Made by a program: the position numbers and the translations under genes. From JAPLDP01 sp964628285 (lineage in GTDB: Bacteria > Bacteroidota > Bacteroidia > Bacteroidales > JAGONC01): 14,154 nt of DNA. The stretch spans positions 1-14,154 of the forward strand of contig CAZVNP010000065.1 in assembly GCA_964628285.1 (NCBI GenBank), in the 5' to 3' direction. Position 1 is the first letter of the stretch. Each line of letters begins with the position of its first letter. Under the pieces are notes generated by a model, which saw only the letters and a program-made list of their open reading frames with translations, made no database searches and was not told the origin of the DNA. This document shows, in pieces, positions 1 to 6,175 of this stretch.

Positions 1-1290
1 TATTTCAATAACCGCTACGATCCAACCGGTAACTTACTGGCAGACAGAGCTTATGGTATTATCGAAACTGAAAGTGGTTATGTGCTTTGTGCAAATATTG
101 CCAATGGTTACTGGTATACCGCTCTTCTTTCTCTTGATTATGATGGTTCCTTTAACAATATAAAAATGTATGGTGATGGTTATTCGGAATTTATTGTTGG
201 TCGTGCGGGCAGCCTGATGAAATATGATGATCAAACTTATTACACAGTTGGATTTAATAGAGTTTATACCTCAACCTGGGTACATGACCAGGGATTGTTG
301 ATGTGTTACAACAATACTATGGATACATTATGGAGCCATTATTATGGTGAAGTGAGCGAACCATATGATACTGCTTTCATTTTTAGCCAAATAAATAAAA
401 CCAGCCATGGTGGTTTAATAATAACCGGAGGTTGGATGCCCGAAGGATTACCGAGTCATATGTACCTGCTGAAAACAAATAAATATGGTGACAAACAATG
501 GGACAATTCATTCGGATTTAGTACATGGTATTATCTTGGTTATAGTGTCATACAAACGTCTGACGGTGGTTATGCTATCGGTGGCGGTCGCTTTGTAATA
601 GGCGACATCAATTCCGGTGCTCCTATTGTCATCAAGACTGACAGCGCAGGAAACCAACAATGGTTTAAGAATCTTGGTGGGCCATATGTGGATGATATTG
701 CGATGGTATGTCCTTCAGAGGATGATAACATTTTAGTTGGGACTGTTTATACTGATTATATGACCGGTGACGATCCACACAGCCGGATTAATATTGTTAA
801 ACTTGATATTCAGGGTAATATAGTCTGGAATAAAAAATATGGCAGTACCCGTATTGGAAATTATCTGTTAAACATACGCTGCCTTTCAAGTGGAGATATT
901 TTATCCTGTGGATTCGTTTATGATATATTCCCCCATATAGCCGGTTGGATGTTAAAGATCAATAATGATGGGGATAGCCTATGGTATCGTGAATATGATA
1001 TTTTAGCCGGTTCGGAAAGTATGAATAATTTTTATGATATTCTTGAAACATCAGACAATGGAATTATTGCCTGTGGTTACATTCACCCTGTTTCGCCTGA
1101 TAGCGGAACAGAAGATGTTTGGGTGATTAAAGTGGACAGCCTGGGCTGCGAAGGTCCTGATGATTGCTGGGTGGGGATGGAGGAAAAACCGGAGGAGGAA
1201 ATGACAGGTAAAGCGTTGGAGATTTATCCGAATCCGGCGGGTCGTAGGTTACGGGTTGCGGGTTGCGGGTTACGGGTTGCGGGGGGATGA
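1..1290 (+). CDS. Secreted beta-propeller-like repeat protein, 3' part, reading frame ends in a heptamer array
   Basis: The frame is open from the first base of the window, so the start and signal peptide lie upstream. 429 codons are visible. They hold at least five imperfect repeats of the pattern DGGYAIGG...(V/I)IKTDSxGNxxWxKxxG (around bases 400-510, 550-690, 720-850, 890-1000 and 1040-1150), a composition typical of beta-propeller-like secreted proteins of Bacteroidota. The repeats end in WVIKVDSLGCEGPDDCW. After a short linker comes LEIYPNPAGRRLRV, the opening strand of a T9SS type A sorting domain. The frame then enters a run of 7-nt repeats, reads RVAGCGLRVAGG and stops. The rest of the sorting domain lies in the next frame (1256-1468). 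As written the product should be exported to the periplasm but lack a complete T9SS signal. The gene is far more AT-rich than what follows. The ligand or substrate is unknown. Confidence 0.85.
   Translation, partial: YFNNRYDPTGNLLADRAYGIIETESGYVLCANIANGYWYTALLSLDYDGSFNNIKMYGDGYSEFIVGRAGSLMKYDDQTYYTVGFNRVYTSTWVHDQGLLMCYNNTMDTLWSHYYGEVSEPYDTAFIFSQINKTSHGGLIITGGWMPEGLPSHMYLLKTNKYGDKQWDNSFGFSTWYYLGYSVIQTSDGGYAIGGGRFVIGDINSGAPIVIKTDSAGNQQWFKNLGGPYVDDIAMVCPSEDDNILVGTVYTDYMTGDDPHSRINIVKLDIQGNIVWNKKYGSTRIGNYLLNIRCLSSGDILSCGFVYDIFPHIAGWMLKINNDGDSLWYREYDILAGSESMNNFYDILETSDNGIIACGYIHPVSPDSGTEDVWVIKVDSLGCEGPDDCWVGMEEKPEEEMTGKALEIYPNPAGRRLRVAGCGLRVAGG
1246..1286 (+). repeat. Tandem heptanucleotide array (5 units) plus G6 run inside the T9SS gene
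   Basis: Five 7-nt units, aggttac, gggttgc, gggttgc, gggttac and gggttgc, run without interruption at 1246-1280, followed by six G at 1281-1286. The consensus is RGGTTRC. The array separates the YPNPA strand of the sorting domain in frame 1 from its remainder in frame 2. Loss of one unit (-7) or gain of two (+14), or loss of one G from the G6 run, would restore a single frame through to the stop at 1466-1468. Confidence 0.9.
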
Positions 1291-1468
1291 ATATGCAGTG
1301 GTATCATTCTTCGATAGTTATGGGCATAAAGTATTTGAAATGACGGTCCCTCCCTCTCAAAAAGAGATATTCGTTGATGTGTCTGCATGGCATGACGGGT
1401 TGTATGCCGTAATGTTACTTCAGAACGGAAAGATTGCCGGGAGCGGGAAGGTGGTGGTGATGCGGTGA
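1256..1468 (+). pseudogene. Out-of-frame remainder of the T9SS type A C-terminal sorting domain
   Basis: This is the downstream part of the preceding gene, not an independent gene. In frame 2 it reads GDEYAVVSFFDSYGHKVFEM, then about 25 residues, then DGLYAVMLLQNGKIAGSGKVVVMR and a stop. That is the usual order of a T9SS type A sorting domain after YPNPA: a strand ending in a FDxxGxxV turn, an (F/I)xxDVSxWxxGLYxV strand, and a final basic G(S)GKVVV strand. There is no plausible ribosome binding site or start codon of its own, and the first codons come from the repeat array. Either the gene is a recent pseudogene, or it is in the OFF phase of a slippage-prone array, or the assembly has a repeat-length error. 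The sequence alone cannot separate these. Confidence 0.8.
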
Positions 1469-1479
1469 GGGGCCACCCC

Positions 1480-1545
1480 TGCCCTCTTCTCTTTCAAATG
1501 CACCTCATCCCCCCTGCCCCCTTCTCCTAAGGGAGAAGGGGGAGG
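1480..1545 (+). repeat. GC-rich hairpin repeat, copy 1
   Basis: Holds aatgcacctcatccc (1497-1511), which recurs as its exact reverse complement at 1795-1809. This is followed by a perfect 11-bp hairpin, ccccttctcc(c-less)-type arm 1517-1527 against 1532-1542, with the 4-nt loop taag. No T-run follows, so it is not a standard intrinsic terminator. With imperfect matching the similarity to copy 2 extends over roughly 60 nt. Confidence 0.7.
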
Positions 1546-1761
1546 ACTTTACCGGTGAGTTCTTTTGTCATGTGTATCGATCAATCATTAAAATTTATTG
1601 AGATATATGTTTAAATATTCAACACAACACGATACAAATCCATCTGCTGACCTGGGAAGGTCCGACATTCATATTCTCCGGTATGCCAATGATCAGGCTC
1701 TTGATTCTAACGATGGGATTATAATTACTATTTGTAATTTCATCCAATATCCGTAAAATCG
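1546..1761. other. AT-rich spacer between the two inverted hairpin repeats, no gene assigned
   Basis: About 215 nt of AT-rich DNA with no plus-strand coding potential. The minus strand has an open stretch of 52 codons from 1777 to a stop at 1619-1621. It reads ILRILDEITNSNY, then NPIVRIKSLIIGIPENMNVG, then PSQVSRWICIVLC. It has no start codon at its beginning, is preceded by a stop at 1778-1780, and matches no family I recognise. It may be chance, or a decayed coding remnant. A small inverted repeat, gacct-ggga-aggtc, lies near 1650-1665. Confidence 0.4.
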
Positions 1762-1826
1762 GTATTCCCTTTCTCCTTTAGGAGAAGGGGCTAAGGGATG
1801 AGGTGCATTCCGAAGAGAAGGGTCGA
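1762..1826 (-). repeat. GC-rich hairpin repeat, copy 2 (inverted relative to copy 1)
   Basis: The reverse complement of this segment aligns with 1480-1545. The shared blocks are the cttctct block, then aatgcacctcatccc (exact), then ccccttctcctaa and its hairpin partner. Its own hairpin pairs ttctcct (1771-1777) with aggagaa (1780-1786), extended imperfectly by ccc/ggg outside. Copies 1 and 2 therefore form terminal inverted repeats of an element of about 350 bp, as in a MITE. No clear target-site duplication was seen. Confidence 0.65.
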
Positions 1827-1858
1827 AGTTTAGGTGATTTCCATGTTATACCTGCCCG

Positions 1859-1885
1859 GCTTCAAAAAAATCGTATTTTTGAAGC
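1859..1885 (+). promoter_or_regulatory. Bacteroidota -7 element (TATTTTTG, 1874-1881) inside a 10-bp inverted repeat
   Basis: TATTTTTG at 1874-1881 matches the TAnnTTTG -7 consensus exactly and sits 25 nt before the GH3 start at 1907. A convincing -33 TTTG is not seen. The same bases lie in a perfect inverted repeat, gcttcaaaaa (1859-1868) against tttttgaagc (1876-1885), with a 7-nt spacer. A repressor bound to this palindrome would cover the -7 box, so it is a candidate operator. It could also be a weak terminator-like hairpin for read-through from upstream. Confidence 0.5.
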
Positions 1886-1906
1886 ACACTAAAATCCATC
1901 CCCTGC

Positions 1907-3421
1907 ATGTCGCTCTTCAACACGGTTCTGATCCGGTTTCTGAAACGCAACCTCCCGCGCATCGACTACTTCAGGAAGCATCCCCACGAGGTGCAGGAGA
2001 AATGCCTGAAGATGCTGCTGGATCAGGCTAAGGACACCGAGTGGGGTCGGCACTATGATTACCGGACGATCCATGACCTTGACGCTTTCCGTGAGCGGGT
2101 CCCCGTAAGCGACTACAACACGCTGAAGCCTTTCATCACCCGCATCCGCCAGGGCGAGCAGAACATTTTATGGCCCACCGCCATCCGGTGGTACGCCCGC
2201 TCATCGGGGACCACCAGCGACAAGAGCAAGTATATACCCGTCTCCGAGGCTTCCCTGAAAGAATGCCATTACCGGGGCGGTAAGGACATGCTGGCGCTAT
2301 ACTTCCTGAACCATCCCGAGTCGCGTATGTTCGACGGCAAAGGTGTGGCCATGACCGGCAGTCTGCGCATGACCAAGACCGCCACCACGCTCCTCTACGA
2401 CGGCGACCTGTCGGCCATCATCGTGCAGAACCTGCCGCGCTGGGCCGAATTTGTCCGCCTGCCCGGACGTAACATAGCCCTCATGGAAGACTGGGAGGTG
2501 AAGATAGACAAGATGGCCAAACGGACCGTGAACCGCAACATCACCAACCTGTTGGGTGTGCCCTCCTGGACGCTGCTCTTCCTCAAGAAGATACTGGCGA
2601 AGACCGGCAAGGGCAACATCCTCGAGGTGTGGCCCCGCATGGAGGTCTTCTTCCACGGCGGCGTCAACTTCAACCCGTACCGTGAGCAGTTCCGCAAGAT
2701 CATCCCCACGGACCGCATGACCTACTTCGAGACTTACAACGCTTCCGAAGGCTTCTTCGGCATACAGGACCAGAAAGAGTCCGATGAGCTGCTGCTCATG
2801 CTCGACTATGGCATCTACTATGAGTTCCTGCCCATGAGCCAGGTCGATCGTGACCATCCCAAAGCCCTCACCCTTTCCGAGGTGAAGAAAAACGTCAACT
2901 ACGCCATGGTCATCAGCACCAACGCGGGTCTGTGGCGTTACCTCATCGGCGACACCATCCGCTTCACCTCCCTCGATCCCTACCGTATCCATATCTCAGG
3001 GCGTACGAAGAACTTCATCAACGCCGTCGGCGAAGAGGTCATCGTCGACAATGTGGAGCGGGCGCTGACGATGGCCTGCCAGAGATGCAACGCCTCGGTG
3101 AATGAATACACCGGCGCTCCCGTCTACTTCAACGATAACCTGAACGCTGCCCATGAGTGGCTCATCGAGTTTAATGAGCCGCCGGCCGACCTGGAGGTCT
3201 TCACCGATATCTTCGATGCGGCACTGCAGTCACTCAACTCCGACTACGAAGCCAAACGTTACCAGGACATGATATTACGCAAACCGGTGATACATGAAAT
3301 GCCGCCGGGGACATTCTATAAATGGCTCAAGAAAAAAGGCAAGCTGGGCGGCCAGAACAAGGTGCCGCGCCTGTCAAACGACAGAGGGTTCGTCCAGGAG
3401 ATCATGGCGCTTGCAGAATGA
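1907..3421 (+). CDS. GH3 auxin-responsive promoter family protein (acyl-adenylate/amide synthetase-like)
   Basis: 504 aa, the usual length for bacterial GH3-like proteins. The family belongs to the ANL adenylate-forming superfamily. Plant members couple an acyl acid, through an acyl-AMP, to an amino acid, but the substrate of Bacteroidota members is not established. Visible motifs in order: the phosphate-binding loop SSGTTSDKSKYIP (99-111), a central YNASEGFFG (277-285) corresponding to the motif that contacts the adenylate, and the hinge ISGRTKNFINAVGEEV (363-378), where the flexible C-terminal domain begins. All key nucleotide-binding positions look intact, so it is probably active. No signal peptide or membrane segment is seen, so it should be cytoplasmic. 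The start at 1907 is supported by the -7 box 25 nt upstream. An ATG at 1834 is in another frame. Base composition jumps to GC-rich here. It is the first gene after the repeat-filled gap and probably monocistronic, with 70 nt to the next gene. Confidence 0.9.
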   Translation: MSLFNTVLIRFLKRNLPRIDYFRKHPHEVQEKCLKMLLDQAKDTEWGRHYDYRTIHDLDAFRERVPVSDYNTLKPFITRIRQGEQNILWPTAIRWYARSSGTTSDKSKYIPVSEASLKECHYRGGKDMLALYFLNHPESRMFDGKGVAMTGSLRMTKTATTLLYDGDLSAIIVQNLPRWAEFVRLPGRNIALMEDWEVKIDKMAKRTVNRNITNLLGVPSWTLLFLKKILAKTGKGNILEVWPRMEVFFHGGVNFNPYREQFRKIIPTDRMTYFETYNASEGFFGIQDQKESDELLLMLDYGIYYEFLPMSQVDRDHPKALTLSEVKKNVNYAMVISTNAGLWRYLIGDTIRFTSLDPYRIHISGRTKNFINAVGEEVIVDNVERALTMACQRCNASVNEYTGAPVYFNDNLNAAHEWLIEFNEPPADLEVFTDIFDAALQSLNSDYEAKRYQDMILRKPVIHEMPPGTFYKWLKKKGKLGGQNKVPRLSNDRGFVQEIMALAE

Positions 3422-3436
3422 TAATTCACATCGTTG

Positions 3437-3468
3437 TTGCTAATTTCCCATTTTTTCCTTTATTTTAC
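3437..3468 (+). promoter_or_regulatory. Weak candidate promoter for the dNK-kdsB pair
   Basis: TTG at 3437-3439 is separated by 21 nt from TATTTTAC at 3461-3468. The -33 part and spacing fit the Bacteroidota pattern, but the -7 part lacks the final TG. The start codon is at 3492, preceded by ggaagaga, one of the few purine-rich Shine-Dalgarno-like sites in the window. Confidence 0.35.
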
Positions 3469-3491
3469 ATCGGGTTTAAAAAGGAAGAGAC

Positions 3492-4106
3492 ATGCACATC
3501 GCCGTAGCAGGTAACATCGGATCAGGTAAGACAACTCTCACTGAGTTGTTGTCGAAGCACTTCGGCTGGGAGGCCCAGTATGAGGATGTGGAATCGAATC
3601 CTTACCTTTTCAGCTTTTATGAGGACATGCAGCGGTGGTCGTTCAACCTGCAGATCTATTTCCTCAACAGCCGTTTCCGCCAGATCATCAGGATACGCCA
3701 GGGTGGAAAGAACGTCATCCAGGACCGTACTATCTATGAGGATGCTTACATCTTCGCGCCCAATCTCCACGCCATGAACCTCATGACGACACGCGACTTC
3801 GAGAATTACATCTCCCTCTTCGAGCTGATGACCGGCTTCCTCCAGCCCCCCGACCTGCTAATCTACCTGAGGGCATCGGTGCCCACCCTTGTCAGGCTGA
3901 TACAACGCCGCGGACGGGAGTATGAGGCCTCCATACGGCTCGACTACCTCAAGAGCCTCAATGAACGCTACGAAGCCTGGATAAGCAAGTACAACCTCGG
4001 CAAGCTGCTCATCTTCGATGTCGACCATATCAACATCGCCGACAATCCCGAGGATCTTGGAAAGGTCATCGATAAGATCCATGCCGAATTATACGGTTTG
4101 TTTTAG
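3492..4106 (+). CDS. Deoxynucleoside kinase (dNK family: deoxyadenosine/deoxyguanosine kinase-like)
   Basis: 204 aa, matching bacterial dAK/dGK-type kinases. It should phosphorylate deoxyribonucleosides to 5'-monophosphates with ATP, in cytoplasmic nucleotide salvage. The P-loop GNIGSGKTT is at 7-15. The segment YEDVESNPYL (30-39) carries the acidic base and substrate-contact residues of the family. The DRT motif (QDRTIYEDAYIFA, 77-89) replaces the more common ERS/DRS. The lid region has the arginine-rich QRRGREYE (138-145). The base preference (dA, dG or broader) cannot be read from the sequence. The start is supported by ggaagag 7-10 nt upstream. kdsB starts only 9 nt after the stop, so the two are probably co-transcribed. 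Confidence 0.9.
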   Translation: MHIAVAGNIGSGKTTLTELLSKHFGWEAQYEDVESNPYLFSFYEDMQRWSFNLQIYFLNSRFRQIIRIRQGGKNVIQDRTIYEDAYIFAPNLHAMNLMTTRDFENYISLFELMTGFLQPPDLLIYLRASVPTLVRLIQRRGREYEASIRLDYLKSLNERYEAWISKYNLGKLLIFDVDHINIADNPEDLGKVIDKIHAELYGLF

Positions 4107-4115
4107 AGTATCGTC

Positions 4116-4871
4116 ATGAACTGCGTAGGCATTATACCGGCCCGTTACGCCTCGACCCGTTTCCCGGGTAAGCCCCTGGCCATCATCAACGGCAAAACGA
4201 TGATCCGGAGGGTCTATGAGCAAGCCTCCCGGGCAGGCCATCTGTCGCATGTCCTCATCGCCACCGACGACATGCGCATTCAGGAACATGTGGAGAGCTT
4301 CGGCGGCGAGGTGGTCATGACCTCGGCCACACACCGCAGCGGCACCGAACGCTGCCTCGAAGCCCTTGACATCCACATGGAGCATGAACAGAGCACCGTG
4401 ACCTACGATGTAGTCATCGACGTCCAGGGCGACGAGCCCTACATCCCCCCCTCGATCATCAATGAGCTGGCAGCATGTTTTAAAGATGACCGTATCAAAA
4501 TAGCCACCATGATCCGCAAGATCACCAACGATGACGAGCTGTCCGACCCCAACATCGTAAAAGTGATCATCGATAAAAACGGGCGTGCGATCTATTTCAG
4601 CCGTTACGCCATCCCTTATATGCGCAACATCGAACCGGAAGACTGGCTGAAAGCGCATACCTTCTACAAACACATCGGCATGTACGGTTTCAGGGTGGAG
4701 ACGTTGCGGAAGCTGGTGACCCTGCCCACATCACCCCTCGAAAATGCTGAAGACCTCGAGCAGCTTCGCTGGATAGAAAGCGGCTATCCCATTCAGACCG
4801 TCATCACCGATCATGACAGCATCGCGGTGGATGTCCCCAACGACTTGTTAAAATTTACCAACATGCCTTGA
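4116..4871 (+). CDS. kdsB: 3-deoxy-manno-octulosonate cytidylyltransferase (CMP-Kdo synthetase)
   Basis: 251 aa, full length for KdsB. The enzyme activates Kdo with CTP to CMP-Kdo, the donor for the inner core of lipopolysaccharide, in the cytoplasm. Family signatures are all present: the nucleotide-binding IPARYASTRFPGKPL (7-21), HRSGTER (73-79), the metal-binding VQGDEP (103-108), FSR (161-163), KHIGMYGF (185-192) and NAEDLEQLRW (210-219). The start lies 9 nt after the dNK stop with no own promoter visible, which suggests translation from a shared message. No other Kdo gene is in the window, so it is separated from the rest of the pathway. The stop codon overlaps the TTG of the promoter proposed for the next gene. 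Confidence 0.96.
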   Translation: MNCVGIIPARYASTRFPGKPLAIINGKTMIRRVYEQASRAGHLSHVLIATDDMRIQEHVESFGGEVVMTSATHRSGTERCLEALDIHMEHEQSTVTYDVVIDVQGDEPYIPPSIINELAACFKDDRIKIATMIRKITNDDELSDPNIVKVIIDKNGRAIYFSRYAIPYMRNIEPEDWLKAHTFYKHIGMYGFRVETLRKLVTLPTSPLENAEDLEQLRWIESGYPIQTVITDHDSIAVDVPNDLLKFTNMP

Positions 4872-4898
4872 AAAAACCTTCTGTCCGTTGTAATTTAG
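4868..4898 (+). promoter_or_regulatory. Candidate Bacteroidota promoter for the HU/SPOR gene
   Basis: TTG at 4868-4870, a 20-nt spacer, then TAATTTAG at 4891-4898, one base off the TAnnTTTG consensus. The start codon is at 4926, leaving an expected leader of about 20 nt. The -33 part overlaps the kdsB stop codon. It is the only candidate in the window with both a good -33 element and good spacing. Confidence 0.5.
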
Positions 4899-4925
4899 CA
4901 CGTCACATTTCTCAGCCTGATTATA

Positions 4926-6008
4926 ATGAAGCCTGTCCCCAGTTACATCAGCGAATTGCTCTGTCAGCATGAATGCGTGATCGTGCCCGGTTTCGGCGGG
5001 TTCATCACGAGCTATGCTCCGGCAAAGATCCATCCTGTGCATCACACCTTCACGCCGCCGTCAAAAGATATCCTCTTCAATGCCAACCTCAGGCGCAACG
5101 ACGGGCTGCTGGCCAACCACATAGCCGAAGCTGTGGGTCTCTCTTACACCGATGCGCTGGAGCAGATCCGGATCTTTGTGAGTGAATGCACCTCCAGGCT
5201 GAATGAAAAAAAAGAGGAGGTGACGTTCACCGATATCGGTGTCTTTTCACTCAATGACGAGGGAGCGATCCAGTTCAGGCCGGATACGACGGTCAACTAC
5301 CTCGCCTACGCCTATGGCCTGACGAAGTTCGTATCGCCGCCTATCCGCAGGGCTGTCACCCATGCACTGCCGGAGGTCAGGTTCACCGACCGCCGGCCGC
5401 GGCCGGCAATAGAAAAGCCTGCCGGGATCTTACGCCAGGCTGCACTCATCCTGCTACCCCTGGCCGCCATAGGCCTGTGGAGCTATTTTAACAGTGAAGC
5501 CATCAGCGACCTGCATAAGAATTATTCCGATGTGCTCTCCTTCACCAGGTCATCACTGAAAGAGTTCTTACATAACCCGACAGTCACAGGGGAGGAAACC
5601 GATGTCATCGCACCGCTGCCGTTCTCTCGGGGTGCGGAACAAAAAGCCACCGACCCGACTATTATTACAACCACAAAGGAGCAGCCGTCTATCACCGGCA
5701 AGCCCTCCGTCGATACACCGGCCGCCTCTCCGACAGCCTCCGCATCCTGCCATCCGGCAGCGCTGCCGTCCTCTGCCGCTCATCCCACGTGGTACGTCAT
5801 GGCCGGCGCTTTCAGGGAGCCCGCCAATGCCACCACGCTGATCAATGACCTCAAAGCCAGAGGCTACGACGCCGCGCTCGTCGACATCACGCCCAGCGGC
5901 CTACACCGGGTAGCGTATAATGCCTTCAATACCGAAGAGGAAGCCCTGCACCTGCTGCAGACCATCAGCACATCCGAAAATCCCGACGCCTGGCTACTTA
6001 AAAAATGA
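4926..6008 (+). CDS. HU-CCDC81-like / transmembrane / SPOR domain protein
   Basis: 360 aa with a three-part layout. Residues 1-135 resemble the bacterial HU-CCDC81 tandem: CECVIVPGFGGF-type segment (here HECVIVPGFGGFITSY, 15-30), FNANLRRNDGLLANHIAE (51-68) and FTDIGVFSLNDEGAIQFRP (101-119). Residues 168-188 form a single hydrophobic membrane segment (GILRQAALILLPLAAIGLW). A low-complexity Thr/Ser/Pro/Ala linker spans about 215-285. Residues 287-358 are a SPOR domain, starting WYVMAGAFREPANA and containing the second repeat LHRVAYNAFNTEEEA. The expected topology is a cytoplasmic HU-like part and a periplasmic SPOR domain, which in characterised proteins binds denuded glycan strands of septal peptidoglycan. 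The role is unproven. I infer a link between nucleoid or cytoplasmic filaments and the division site. It probably has its own promoter and ends before the trmB leader. Confidence 0.88.
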   Translation: MKPVPSYISELLCQHECVIVPGFGGFITSYAPAKIHPVHHTFTPPSKDILFNANLRRNDGLLANHIAEAVGLSYTDALEQIRIFVSECTSRLNEKKEEVTFTDIGVFSLNDEGAIQFRPDTTVNYLAYAYGLTKFVSPPIRRAVTHALPEVRFTDRRPRPAIEKPAGILRQAALILLPLAAIGLWSYFNSEAISDLHKNYSDVLSFTRSSLKEFLHNPTVTGEETDVIAPLPFSRGAEQKATDPTIITTTKEQPSITGKPSVDTPAASPTASASCHPAALPSSAAHPTWYVMAGAFREPANATTLINDLKARGYDAALVDITPSGLHRVAYNAFNTEEEALHLLQTISTSENPDAWLLKK

Positions 6009-6016
6009 TAAATTTG
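6009..6016 (+). promoter_or_regulatory. Candidate -7 element upstream of trmB
   Basis: TAAATTTG matches TAnnTTTG exactly and begins immediately after the stop of the preceding gene. No clear -33 element is seen. If used, transcription would start near 6023 and the trmB message would carry a leader of about 150 nt containing both the 7-nt and the 8-nt repeat arrays. Confidence 0.4.
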
Positions 6017-6066
6017 CGGCCTTGAACGCTTGCTTGGATTCAAGCTTGAGTAAGTGAACAACATTC

Positions 6067-6108
6067 AGGTTGAGGGTTGCAGGTTGCAAGTTGCAGGTTA
6101 CAGGTCAG
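6067..6108 (+). repeat. Tandem heptanucleotide array (6 units) in the trmB leader
   Basis: Six 7-nt units, aggttga, gggttgc, aggttgc, aagttgc, aggttac and aggtcag, in perfect register. The consensus is the same RGGTTRC as the array inside the T9SS gene at 1246-1280. The units have diverged from one another, so the array is not a very recent expansion. Confidence 0.85.
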
Positions 6109-6126
6109 GAGCTACAAGATGAAGAT

Positions 6127-6166
6127 ACCTGCAGACCCGTAGACCTGAAGACCCGTAAACCTGGTA
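6127..6166 (+). repeat. Tandem octanucleotide array (5 units) in the trmB leader
   Basis: Five 8-nt units, acctgcag, acccgtag, acctgaag, acccgtaa and acctggta, with the invariant frame ACC(T/C)Gnnn. ACCT is the complement of the AGGT core of the heptamer array 20 nt upstream, so the two arrays face each other and could pair in RNA. The trmB start codon is 10 nt after the last unit. Confidence 0.75.
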
Positions 6167-6175
6167 AAACTGACA

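Noticed and set aside
1517..1542. Rho-independent terminator after the T9SS gene
   Set aside because: The stem is strong, but no T-run follows, and the same sequence recurs inverted at 1762-1826, so a dispersed repeat explains it better.
2297..2992. 231-codon minus-strand open frame inside the GH3 gene
   Set aside because: It lies wholly within a well-supported coding sequence on the other strand. Its composition (runs of V, E, H, G) is what GC-rich antisense DNA gives, and no motif is recognisable.
4089..4673. 194-codon minus-strand open frame opposite kdsB
   Set aside because: Antisense shadow of kdsB with no family motif or promoter.
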